This document shows positions 1-5,195 of a stretch of DNA of 7,563 bases, piece after piece. The notes beneath the pieces were generated by a model. It had not been told where the DNA came from. It saw only the letters and a program-made list of their open reading frames with translations, and searched no databases. Made by a program: the position numbers and the translations under genes. How positions within the stretch are numbered: the stretch's first letter is position 1; every line of letters starts with the position of its first letter. The DNA lies in NCBI GenBank assembly GCA_964411785.1, contig CAYPMJ010000098.1, positions 1-7,563 on the forward strand, written 5' to 3'. This stretch comes from RUG626 sp964411785 (lineage in GTDB: Bacteria > Bacillota > Clostridia > Oscillospirales > Oscillospiraceae).

Positions 1-264
1 GTCCACATGAAAGGTCCTGCTCATATAATTGCAAATTGCCTCTCTCAGGGGCATGATACCAGGCGTTGGCGTATAATAGGAACGGTCCTCTGCAATGGCT
101 CGAACGCCTGCATCCTTGATGTTGTCAGGCGTGGGAAAGTCCGGCTCCCCAGCTCCAAATCCCGCTACATCAACACCCTGTGCCTTGAGTTCCGCAGACA
201 AAGCTGTTATTGCCAATGTTGCGGATGGCTGAATCCCGGCTGCAATCTTTGAAAGAATTTTCAT
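1..264 (-). CDS. aspB: Pyridoxal-phosphate aminotransferase, aspartate aminotransferase type (partial, N-terminal 88 codons)
   Basis: Class I/II aminotransferase, probably transferring the amino group of glutamate to oxaloacetate to give aspartate in the cytoplasm. The reading frame starts at ATG 262-264 and stays open to the left edge, so only residues 1-88 are present. Visible family motifs are SATLAIT (14-20), GFGAGEPDFPTPDNIK (35-50, the conserved GEPDFxTP substrate-side loop), YYTPTPGIMPLREAI (63-77, the YTxxxGxxxLREAI segment) and the start of the next helix. The catalytic lysine and the PLP phosphate-binding residues lie beyond the window. A GGGGAG ribosome binding site sits 7 bases upstream of the ATG. 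The gene lies downstream of asnA on the same strand but has its own promoter and is separated from asnA by a terminator. Fold type is secure. Substrate choice between aspartate and other amino acids is inferred from the N-terminus and the asnA neighbour. Confidence 0.88.
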   Translation of the reverse strand, partial: MKILSKIAAGIQPSATLAITALSAELKAQGVDVAGFGAGEPDFPTPDNIKDAGVRAIAEDRSYYTPTPGIMPLREAICNYMSRTFHVD

Positions 265-297
265 TTATTCCGCTCCCCAAACATTTGATTTCGGCCT

Positions 298-326
298 ATT
301 ATATGCACTCTCTTGAATTTTTTCAA
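298..326 (-). promoter_or_regulatory. Sigma-A promoter of the aminotransferase gene
   Basis: On the minus strand, TTGAAA (321-326) is followed after exactly 17 bp by TATAAT (298-303). The predicted transcription start near 291 leaves a leader of about 27 bases carrying the GGGGAG ribosome binding site. It lies between the asnA terminator and the aminotransferase start, so the gene can be expressed independently of asnA. Not tested experimentally. Confidence 0.8.
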
Positions 327-420
327 GTGGGTTCTTTCATATTCATTGCAATAAAACTTTTTTGCTCCCTCTGACTTGCAGGATTTGTGCATTTCGACTG
401 CAATTTTAGACACGTTATCT

Positions 421-455
421 AAAAAAATGCGGTCCCCGTCATTACGGGGACCGCA
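421..455 (-). terminator. Intrinsic terminator of asnA
   Basis: A perfect 12-bp stem (428-439 paired with 444-455, core GCGGTCCCCGT/ACGGGGACCGC) with a 4-base loop. On the minus strand it is followed directly by a run of seven T (complement of A421-427). It begins 11 bases after the asnA stop codon. The T tract is on the left side only, so it acts on minus-strand transcripts. Confidence 0.93.
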
Positions 456-466
456 CCTGCCTTCGT

Positions 467-1471
467 TTACAGAAGCGTCACGCCTGCTTTTCTGCTTGCT
501 TCAACTGTTTCCTCGTCCCAGATTGACGCCTGCACCTCACCTATATGGGCCTTCTCCAGCAGGTACATGCACAGCCTAGACTGACCTATACCGCCGCCGA
601 TTGTGAGCGGCAGTTCTCCTCCAAGCAGCTGTCTGTGAAATGGCAGCTCCCGCCTGTCCTCACAGCACGCCTGTGTGAGCTGCCTTGAAAGTGACCTCTC
701 GTCTACCCGTATACCCATTGATGACAGTTCCAGGGCTTCCCCAAGAGTCTCATTCCATACAAGTATATCCCCGTTAAGTGCCCAGTCATCATAGTCCGGA
801 GCCCGGCCATCGTGCGGAATACCCGAACGCAGTCTGCCTCCGATCTGTCCTATAAAGGCCGTCTGATGCTCCCTGAGAAAACTGTTCTCCCGCTCCTTCG
901 GCTTCAGAGACGGGTACATATCCTCCAGATCCTGGCTTGATATGAAGGTCACATCTTCCATTGGCCGCACGGTAAGCACGGGAAATTCCTCACGCAGCTT
1001 GTCGGCGGTGAGGCAGATGGAGTGGACTATACGTCTGACTGCATCCTTCAGCGTCTTCTCATTTCGCTCCTCACAGGTTATAACCTTCTCCCAGTCCCAC
1101 TGATCTACATAGACCGAATGAGTATTATCCAGTATCTCGTCTCGGCGTATGGCGTTCATGTCTGTATAAAGTCCTCTCCCGGGCTGAAAGCCATAGCGGT
1201 GGAGGGCCAGCCTCTTCCACTTGGCGAGAGATTGGACCACCTCGCCGCTCTTCCCTGCGGACGGGATATCAAAACTGACAGGACGCTCCACACCGTTCAG
1301 GTTGTCGTTTACGCCGGAGGCGCCGTCCACAAAGAGCGGCGCTGACACGCGCATGAGGCTCAATTCCCGCGACAGAGTGTCCTCAAAAAAACGCTTCAAT
1401 ATGCTTATGGCCTTCTGTGTCTCGTAGATACCCAATACCGGCTTATATCCGTCCGGAATTCTGATACTCAT
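467..1471 (-). CDS. asnA: Aspartate--ammonia ligase (asparagine synthetase A)
   Basis: Makes asparagine from aspartate, ammonia and ATP, with AMP and pyrophosphate released; a soluble enzyme related to the catalytic domain of class II aminoacyl-tRNA synthetases. The 334 residues match the usual length of about 330. Recognisable AsnA blocks are SLAKWKR (81-87), LYTDMNAIRRDE (101-112), DQWDWE (123-128) and, near the C-terminus, the class II motif 3-like GGGIGQSR (292-299), whose arginine contacts ATP. The N-terminus starts MSIRIPDGYKP, colinear with the family. The start at ATG 1469-1471 is preceded by GGGAGG at 1479-1484. It has a consensus promoter upstream and an intrinsic terminator downstream, so it is probably monocistronic. 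The neighbouring aminotransferase would supply aspartate. The assignment is firm; it is ammonia-dependent AsnA, not glutamine-dependent AsnB, which has an unrelated fold. Confidence 0.97.
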   Translation of the reverse strand: MSIRIPDGYKPVLGIYETQKAISILKRFFEDTLSRELSLMRVSAPLFVDGASGVNDNLNGVERPVSFDIPSAGKSGEVVQSLAKWKRLALHRYGFQPGRGLYTDMNAIRRDEILDNTHSVYVDQWDWEKVITCEERNEKTLKDAVRRIVHSICLTADKLREEFPVLTVRPMEDVTFISSQDLEDMYPSLKPKERENSFLREHQTAFIGQIGGRLRSGIPHDGRAPDYDDWALNGDILVWNETLGEALELSSMGIRVDERSLSRQLTQACCEDRRELPFHRQLLGGELPLTIGGGIGQSRLCMYLLEKAHIGEVQASIWDEETVEASRKAGVTLL

Positions 1472-1503
1472 TGCCTTGCCTCCCGCTCAATAAAATATGT
1501 GTC

Positions 1504-1532
1504 ATTGTAATCGAAGAGGCCGCAAATGTCAA
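1504..1532 (-). promoter_or_regulatory. Sigma-A promoter of asnA
   Basis: On the minus strand, a perfect TTGACA (1527-1532), a 17-bp spacer and TACAAT (1504-1509, one mismatch to consensus). The predicted start near 1497 gives a leader of about 26 bases with GGGAGG before the asnA ATG. The leader is too short for a riboswitch or T-box, so no leader-based amino-acid control is visible. Confidence 0.87.
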
Positions 1533-1567
1533 TTGCACTCCGACATATTTATCCCAGGTACCGTCTA

Positions 1568-2386
1568 TTACGTTGCTGATTCCTCTACAAAGTCCCGATA
1601 GTCCTCCGGTCCGCAGACAGTATCTGGTGGGAAGAATTCATTCACAGGGAAATCTATTCTGGAGAAGAGCGTACATGGATCATCAGTGGCTGCGCCAACG
1701 CACTCCTTGTCTGGCATGCAGTAATCGTAGGCGGGGATAAGGAGCTGTGAATCACGCTCAAGACGTACAATTGTAAATTGCCCGAGCGTCACCAGCAGAC
1801 GTCGGCCTGAGTTATCCAGCACCAGAGGGGATTCAAAGCTCCCGGCAATCATTTCCGGTACCTCCAGCACCTCTACTTCTCCTGCTCCGCACTGTCCGGC
1901 ATCCACATACTTCATATCCAGAACAATCGGATCTACCGCCTCCACTACCGCGGTAGGCAGGCCTTTATTCGCCGCGCTGCATACAGAGCCGTCCTCTGAG
2001 GTAAATATCTTGGCATTCCCCTCGCTCCCGAACAGCAGTACGCGTTTTTCACAGGTAGTGAGTCCTGTAATGGGTACAGACTGTCCACTCATTGTTATGG
2101 TCTGGCCTCGGATCTTATAGTAAAAACGGATATCTACTGTATAATATCCTCGGTTGAAACAGACCGGCTCCACCTCCGGAACAGCGCATATCAGCTCTGA
2201 ACATTTAGCCCGGACAGACACTGCGTTCTCTACAGCGGACTGACAGTCGGTAGTCAGATAGACTCGAAGATCCTCCATGCAGTCTTTATCCTTACATGAG
2301 TCATAGATCTTTCTTGTGTGTACGCACACAGCCTCTCGGACTGGAGAGTCCCCGGCTATCGGGCCGGGATTGATCCTTGAAGGCAT
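1568..2386 (-). CDS. Conserved cysteine-rich clostridial protein of unknown function
   Basis: I do not recognise a named family, although the N-terminal block PVREAVCVHTRKIYDSCKDK resembles uncharacterised proteins I associate with Clostridia. The 272 residues contain 14 cysteines (21, 31, 36, 48, 62, 67, 76, 112, 136, 166, 223, 229, 238, 258), which is high for a cytoplasmic protein of this size. There is no signal peptide, no transmembrane segment and no coiled coil by eye. Segments that look like alternating beta strands include VCFNRGYYTVDIRFYY (75-90) and TCEKRVLLFGSEGNAKIF (111-128). The C-terminal part has DYCMPDKEC (221-229). No conserved enzyme motif is apparent. The ATG at 2384-2386 has an excellent AAGGAGG site (2394-2400). 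No clear terminator separates it from asnA, which has its own promoter. A spore-associated or metal-binding role is a guess from cysteine content only. Confidence 0.8.
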   Translation of the reverse strand: MPSRINPGPIAGDSPVREAVCVHTRKIYDSCKDKDCMEDLRVYLTTDCQSAVENAVSVRAKCSELICAVPEVEPVCFNRGYYTVDIRFYYKIRGQTITMSGQSVPITGLTTCEKRVLLFGSEGNAKIFTSEDGSVCSAANKGLPTAVVEAVDPIVLDMKYVDAGQCGAGEVEVLEVPEMIAGSFESPLVLDNSGRRLLVTLGQFTIVRLERDSQLLIPAYDYCMPDKECVGAATDDPCTLFSRIDFPVNEFFPPDTVCGPEDYRDFVEESAT

Positions 2387-2476
2387 TTCTTTTCCTCCTT
2401 TACGCAGATTGAAGGGTCCTTGGATTCTTCATTACAGTCTATGCGTAACAGCCCATTTTGTGCCTTCAACAGTTAC

Positions 2477-2505
2477 TTGCAGTCAATGTAGAAATATGGT
2501 ATAAT
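2477..2505 (+). promoter_or_regulatory. Probable extended -10 promoter for ruvCAB, -10 box inside the first repeat
   Basis: TTGCAG (2477-2482), a 17-bp spacer and TATAAT (2500-2505), with TG at 2497-2498 placed for an extended -10 (TGGTATAAT). The -35 lies in unique sequence and the -10 is part of repeat copy 1. Transcription from here would pass through the repeat hairpins before reaching ruvC, giving a structured leader of about 230 bases. Copy 2 carries the same extended -10 at 2589-2594 but lacks a matching -35. Confidence 0.5.
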
Positions 2506-2584
2506 AGCCGCAGAGCGGCTATTATACATAATTTAAGGCCGCGCTTAAAGCGCATGGCCATATTATACCATTTCGCTTCGCTCC
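2496..2584. repeat. Structured palindromic repeat, copy 1 (89 bp)
   Basis: Begins with ATGGTATAATA and contains hairpin H1 with perfect 13-bp arms (2499-2511 and 2515-2527, GTATAATAGCCGC with its reverse complement) around the loop AGA. A GC-rich hairpin H2 follows (GCGCT 2541-2545, loop TAA, AGCGC 2549-2553) flanked by GGCC on both sides. An inverted copy of the first 11 bases, TATTATACCAT, sits at 2561-2571, then a TTCGCTTCGCTCC tail. The terminal inverted repeats and internal hairpins resemble a REP-like or miniature mobile palindromic element. No transposase is present in the window. Confidence 0.85.
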
Positions 2585-2671
2585 ATGGTATAATAGCCGC
2601 AGAGCGGCTATTATACATATTCAAGGCCGCGCCTATGGCGCATGGCCAATTATACCATTTCGCTTTGCTTC
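2585..2671. repeat. Structured palindromic repeat, copy 2
   Basis: A direct tandem copy offset by 89 bases from copy 1. The 34 bases from 2585 are identical to copy 1, including H1 (arms 2588-2600 and 2604-2616, loop AGA). H2 is GCGCC (2629-2633), loop TAT, GGCGC (2637-2641); its closing pair is C-G where copy 1 has T-A, so pairing is preserved. The terminal inverted motif is shortened to TTATACCAT (2650-2658), followed by a TTCGCTTTGCTTC tail. Confidence 0.85.
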
Positions 2672-2708
2672 ATGAAGCGCATGGCCGATGATACCATTTT
2701 GCTTTGCT
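2672..2708. repeat. Structured palindromic repeat, truncated copy 3
   Basis: Only the right-hand part is kept: ATG, then AAGCGCATGGCC (2675-2686), then GATGATACCATTTTGCTTTGC, corresponding to the 3' arm of H2, the terminal inverted motif and the tail of copies 1 and 2. The whole H1 hairpin is missing. The junction with copy 2 creates a 12-bp perfect palindrome GCTTCATGAAGC (2667-2678). It looks like a decayed or internally deleted copy ending 17 bases before the ruvC ribosome binding site. Confidence 0.7.
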
Positions 2709-2725
2709 GCGCGGATCGCAGAGAC

Positions 2726-2742
2726 AGGAGGGACACACTCTG
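2726..2742 (+). promoter_or_regulatory. Ribosome binding site and CTG start of ruvC
   Basis: AGGAGGG (2726-2732) lies 7 bases before an in-frame CTG (2740-2742), the ideal distance, but 16 bases before the first in-frame ATG (2749). No ATG, GTG or TTG falls at a proper distance. The CTG start also restores the family N-terminus, so it is the preferred start. Confidence 0.6.
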
Positions 2743-3252
2743 GTTATTATGGGAATCGATCCCGGTATTGCTACCGTTGGCTTCGGAGTCATCGATGACA
2801 CTGACCGGAACTTGAAAACCGTTGCCTGCGGGGCGATCACTACCCAGGCTGGCCTCAGGCTGGCGACACGTCTCGCGCAAATCCATCGGGATGTGCTGGA
2901 ACTTCTGGATACCTTCAAGCCAGGGGCCGTATCGGTGGAGGAACTCTTTTTCAACACCAACATAACAACCGGCATATCCGTCGCCCACGGGAGAGGTGTC
3001 ATACTTCTTGCCTGTGAGGAGTGGGGCGTGCCTCTTTTTGAGTACACGCCGCTTCAGGTAAAGCAGGCTATATGCGGCTATGGACGTGCAGACAAACGTC
3101 AGATGATGGAGATGGTTCGTCGGCTTTTGAACCTGGATTCCGCAGCAAAGCCCGACGATGCCTCAGACGCCCTGGCTCTGGCTATTTGCCACTCACGCTT
3201 TGCCGGGTCACTTTTGAATATTGCTGGAGGAGATGTATGTTCTACTATATAG
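2740..3252 (+). CDS. ruvC: Holliday junction endodeoxyribonuclease RuvC
   Basis: Cuts Holliday junctions symmetrically after branch migration by RuvAB, during recombinational repair. The RNase H-like fold shows all four acidic catalytic positions: D7 in MGIDPG, E67 in VSVEELFF, and D140 and D143 in KPDDASDALALAICH, with the conserved H151 after them. The DNA-contacting stretch EYTPLQVKQAICGYGRADK (101-119) is also clear. Length is 170 residues from CTG, against about 165-175 in the family. With CTG the N-terminus reads (M)VIMGIDPG, aligning with the usual MRILGIDPG and placing the first aspartate at 7. Starting at ATG 2749 would remove three residues of the first beta strand. The last 16 bases overlap ruvA, which suggests translational coupling. 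Function is certain; the exact start is less so. Confidence 0.96.
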   Translation: MVIMGIDPGIATVGFGVIDDTDRNLKTVACGAITTQAGLRLATRLAQIHRDVLELLDTFKPGAVSVEELFFNTNITTGISVAHGRGVILLACEEWGVPLFEYTPLQVKQAICGYGRADKRQMMEMVRRLLNLDSAAKPDDASDALALAICHSRFAGSLLNIAGGDVCSTI

Positions 3253-3833
3253 AGGGAAATGTGTCCGTTCTTGAAACCGGGATAGCAGTAGTGGACGTCG
3301 GCGGCGTGGGCTTTTTGTGCCATGTATCTGCCAGCACTCTGTCACGGTTGGAAACAGGCAAAAAGGCCCGTCTTTACACCTATTGCAACATAAAAGAGGA
3401 TGCCTTTGACCTGTATGGTTTTTCTGACATGGTTGAAAAGCGGTGCTTTGAGCTTCTGCTCTCCGTGTCCGGAATCGGTCCAAAAGCTGCGCTGTCCATC
3501 CTGTCAGGCGCAACTGCTGAAGGTATTGCTCTGGCTGTGGCAACTGAAAATGAGAAACTTCTTACCTCCGTGCCTGGGGTTGGAAAACGCATTGCCCAGC
3601 GAATAATACTCGAATTGAAGGACAAGCTGTCTAAAGACTCACCCTCCGGCGCTGTTGCTTCACTGCCAGTTCAGGATAATCTGTCCAGTGGGACAAAGAA
3701 GCTGGCTGACGTAACCTCCGCGCTTTCTGTCCTGGGGTATTCCCCGTCTGAAATAACGTTTGCTCTTCGCGGCTTGGACATAGAAAACCTCACAACAGAG
3801 GATGTCATCAGAACCGTTCTCAAAAACTCTTAA
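3237..3833 (+). CDS. ruvA: Holliday junction branch-migration complex subunit RuvA
   Basis: Tetrameric protein that binds the four-way junction and loads the RuvB hexamers. The 198 residues have the three expected domains: an N-terminal OB fold (about 1-64, start MFYYIEGNV), including the acidic pin residues E54 and D55 in NIKEDAFDLYGF; a central domain with two helix-hairpin-helix motifs, LLSVSGIGPKAA (74-85) and LTSVPGVGKRIA (109-120); and a C-terminal RuvB-binding three-helix domain (about 155-198, TSALSVLGYSPSEI). The ATG at 3237 is chosen over the out-of-frame ATG at 3233 because it gives the conserved N-terminus, and GGAGGA (3226-3231) is suitably placed. It starts inside the end of ruvC and is followed by ruvB after 15 bp. 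Confidence 0.97.
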   Translation: MFYYIEGNVSVLETGIAVVDVGGVGFLCHVSASTLSRLETGKKARLYTYCNIKEDAFDLYGFSDMVEKRCFELLLSVSGIGPKAALSILSGATAEGIALAVATENEKLLTSVPGVGKRIAQRIILELKDKLSKDSPSGAVASLPVQDNLSSGTKKLADVTSALSVLGYSPSEITFALRGLDIENLTTEDVIRTVLKNS

Positions 3834-3848
3834 ACCGGAGGTCAGACC

Positions 3849-4910
3849 ATGATTGACTATTCCAAAGCTCCTGAAACAGAGACAAAAGACCTGATGTCCA
3901 CTGCGCTGACTGAGGAGGACGGGAATGAGGGCAGTCTGCGTCCACGGTCTCTATCCGAGTACATAGGTCAGGATAAGGTGAAGCAAAACCTGGCTGTTTT
4001 CATCGCAGGCGCCAAGCAGCGCGGTGAACCGCTGGATCATGTTCTCCTCCACGGTCCCCCGGGGCTGGGGAAGACAACTCTCGCTGCAATCATCGCTAAT
4101 GAGATGGGCTCCACACTCCGCAAAACTTCTGGTCCCGCTATCGAAAAGCCAAAGGATCTGGCGGCTCTGCTCACGAATCTGAACGAAAATGATATTCTGT
4201 TTATTGACGAGATCCACCGCATGAACCGCGTTGTGGAAGAAATTCTGTATCCGGCTATGGAGGACCGTCACATAGATATTATTATTGGTCAGGGCCCAGC
4301 TGCAACATCAATCTGTCTGGAACTTAAAGCCTTCACTCTTGTAGGGGCCACAACCCGTTCCGGACAGCTCTCATCCCCCCTACGTGACAGATTTGGCATT
4401 GACCTGAAGCTTGAACTCTACACTCCAGCAGATCTGAAGAAAATCGTTCAGAGGTCTGCGGAAATACTGAATGTCGAAATTGAACCGGACGGAGCTATGG
4501 AGATCGCCTCCCGCAGCCGCGGCACTCCACGCATTGCAAACAGGCTTCTGCGGCGTGTCCGCGATTTCGCACAGGTAATGGGCAGTGGAGTAATAACTCG
4601 TCCCACTGCGGACAAGGCTCTTCACATGCTGGACATCGACCAGTGCGGACTTGATATGATCGACCGGCGTCTTCTTCGAAACATTATCGAACGCTACAAT
4701 GGGGGCCCTGTGGGTCTGGATACAATTGCCGCCACGGTAAATGAGGATCCCGTCACTATTGAGGATGTCTATGAACCGTTCCTGATGCAGCAGGGTTTTA
4801 TTACACGCACACCCAGAGGCCGCTGTGTTACCAGCAAGGCATACGAGCATCTCGGCTTAGCCCCGCCAGACAAAGATGCTGCGCAGACTTCTCTCCCCTT
4901 CATCATATGA
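3849..4910 (+). CDS. ruvB: Holliday junction branch-migration ATPase RuvB
   Basis: AAA+ hexameric motor that pulls DNA through the RuvA-bound junction. Of 353 residues, the first 20 or so are a variable extension. The family block LRPRSLSEYIGQDKVKQNL (30-48) follows, then Walker A GPPGLGKTT (69-77), Walker B LFIDEIH (117-123), sensor 1 GATTR (166-170), the arginine-finger segment SPLRDRFG (176-183) with R179, sensor 2 GTPRIANRLLRR (225-236), and a C-terminal winged-helix DNA-binding domain ending in the wing TPRGR (321-325). GGAGGT (3837-3842) precedes ATG 3849 by 6 bases. It is the third gene of the ruvCAB operon. No strong intrinsic terminator follows. All motor residues are present, so it should be active. 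Confidence 0.98.
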   Translation: MIDYSKAPETETKDLMSTALTEEDGNEGSLRPRSLSEYIGQDKVKQNLAVFIAGAKQRGEPLDHVLLHGPPGLGKTTLAAIIANEMGSTLRKTSGPAIEKPKDLAALLTNLNENDILFIDEIHRMNRVVEEILYPAMEDRHIDIIIGQGPAATSICLELKAFTLVGATTRSGQLSSPLRDRFGIDLKLELYTPADLKKIVQRSAEILNVEIEPDGAMEIASRSRGTPRIANRLLRRVRDFAQVMGSGVITRPTADKALHMLDIDQCGLDMIDRRLLRNIIERYNGGPVGLDTIAATVNEDPVTIEDVYEPFLMQQGFITRTPRGRCVTSKAYEHLGLAPPDKDAAQTSLPFII

Positions 4911-5132
4911 TCTGTCTGACCTTGCCAGAGATGTTCTCTCCTCTCTTGAAGTGTCGCTGCTGATTTCTTTGTTTTCTGTTCGGCTGTGTCCCCTGCTTCG
5001 TTGTGCATGTTTAGTATCCGCACCGTTTATGCAGTTTTTCGTTTCTATGTGTGCCAAAACCTTTCTCTGTGGCTTTGTCAGAGATTTCCTCCACATTTTT
5101 CTGTCAATATACAAAAAATTTGCTATTTGCCC
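4911..5132. other. Spacer between ruvB and the sigma-factor promoter
   Basis: About 220 bases, pyrimidine-rich on the plus strand, with no gene I can support. Open frames exist on both strands, but they lack ribosome binding sites and give low-complexity products. Two weak hairpins are present: AGAGA/TCTCT at 4927-4939, and TCTCTG/CAGAGA at 5064-5084, the latter followed by only three T. Neither is a convincing terminator for ruvB. Confidence 0.6.
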
Positions 5133-5161
5133 TTGACATTTTCGTAAAAGATTTGTATAAT
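5133..5161 (+). promoter_or_regulatory. Perfect-consensus sigma-A promoter of the SigH-family gene
   Basis: TTGACA (5133-5138), a 17-bp spacer and TATAAT (5156-5161): both hexamers match consensus exactly. The predicted start near 5168 gives a leader of about 28 bases. This is the strongest promoter by sequence in the window. No obvious operator palindrome overlaps it. Confidence 0.93.
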
Positions 5162-5195
5162 GTGTTTACATTTTAGACATAATATTGGGATTAAT

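Larger units (their letters stand above)
2387..2739. other. Divergent intergenic region filled mainly by palindromic repeats
   Basis: A 353-base spacer lies between the cysteine-rich protein gene (minus) and ruvC (plus). Bases 2387-2490 hold the AAGGAGG site of the minus-strand gene and otherwise nothing I can name; no good sigma-A promoter is visible for that gene. Bases 2496-2708 are two full copies and one partial copy of a structured repeat. Bases 2709-2739 hold the ruvC ribosome binding site. I see no convincing protein-coding frame here. Confidence 0.75.

Noticed and set aside
7..252. Plus-strand open frame opposite the aminotransferase
   Set aside because: It is the antisense shadow of the well-supported aminotransferase frame and has no ribosome binding site or recognisable motif.
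1472..1567. T-box or riboswitch controlling asnA
   Set aside because: The predicted transcription start leaves a leader of about 26 bases, too short for any such structure.
2440..2461. Possible sporulation sigma-K-like promoter for the cysteine-rich protein (AC, 16 bp, CATAGACTG on the minus strand)
   Set aside because: Only part of the -10 consensus CATAnnnTA is met and the -35 signal is two bases, so chance is likely; no sigma-A promoter is better, so the true promoter is left unassigned.
2496..2708. CRISPR array
   Set aside because: There are only two full units and one partial, the unit is 89 bp with internal hairpins and nearly no unique spacer, and no cas gene is nearby.
5064..5088. 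Hairpin TCTCTG/CAGAGA as a ruvB terminator
   Set aside because: The stem is only 6 bp with a 9-base loop, followed by three T and then CC; it is too weak, and it lies about 150 bases from the ruvB stop.
4857..5114. Minus-strand open frame opposite the ruvB end and spacer
   Set aside because: It starts at TTG with no ribosome binding site, overlaps ruvB antisense, and its Arg/Ser/Glu-rich composition is what a pyrimidine-rich complement would give.
4876..5136. Open frame of 86 codons on the plus strand after ruvB
   Set aside because: It overlaps the end of ruvB and runs into the -35 box of the next gene, has no ribosome binding site, and its translation is a low-complexity Leu/Ser/Phe/Cys string with no domain.
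5160..5195. Upstream in-frame ATG for the sigma factor
   Set aside because: The ATG at 5160 overlaps the TATAAT box, upstream of the predicted transcription start, so it cannot be in the mRNA.
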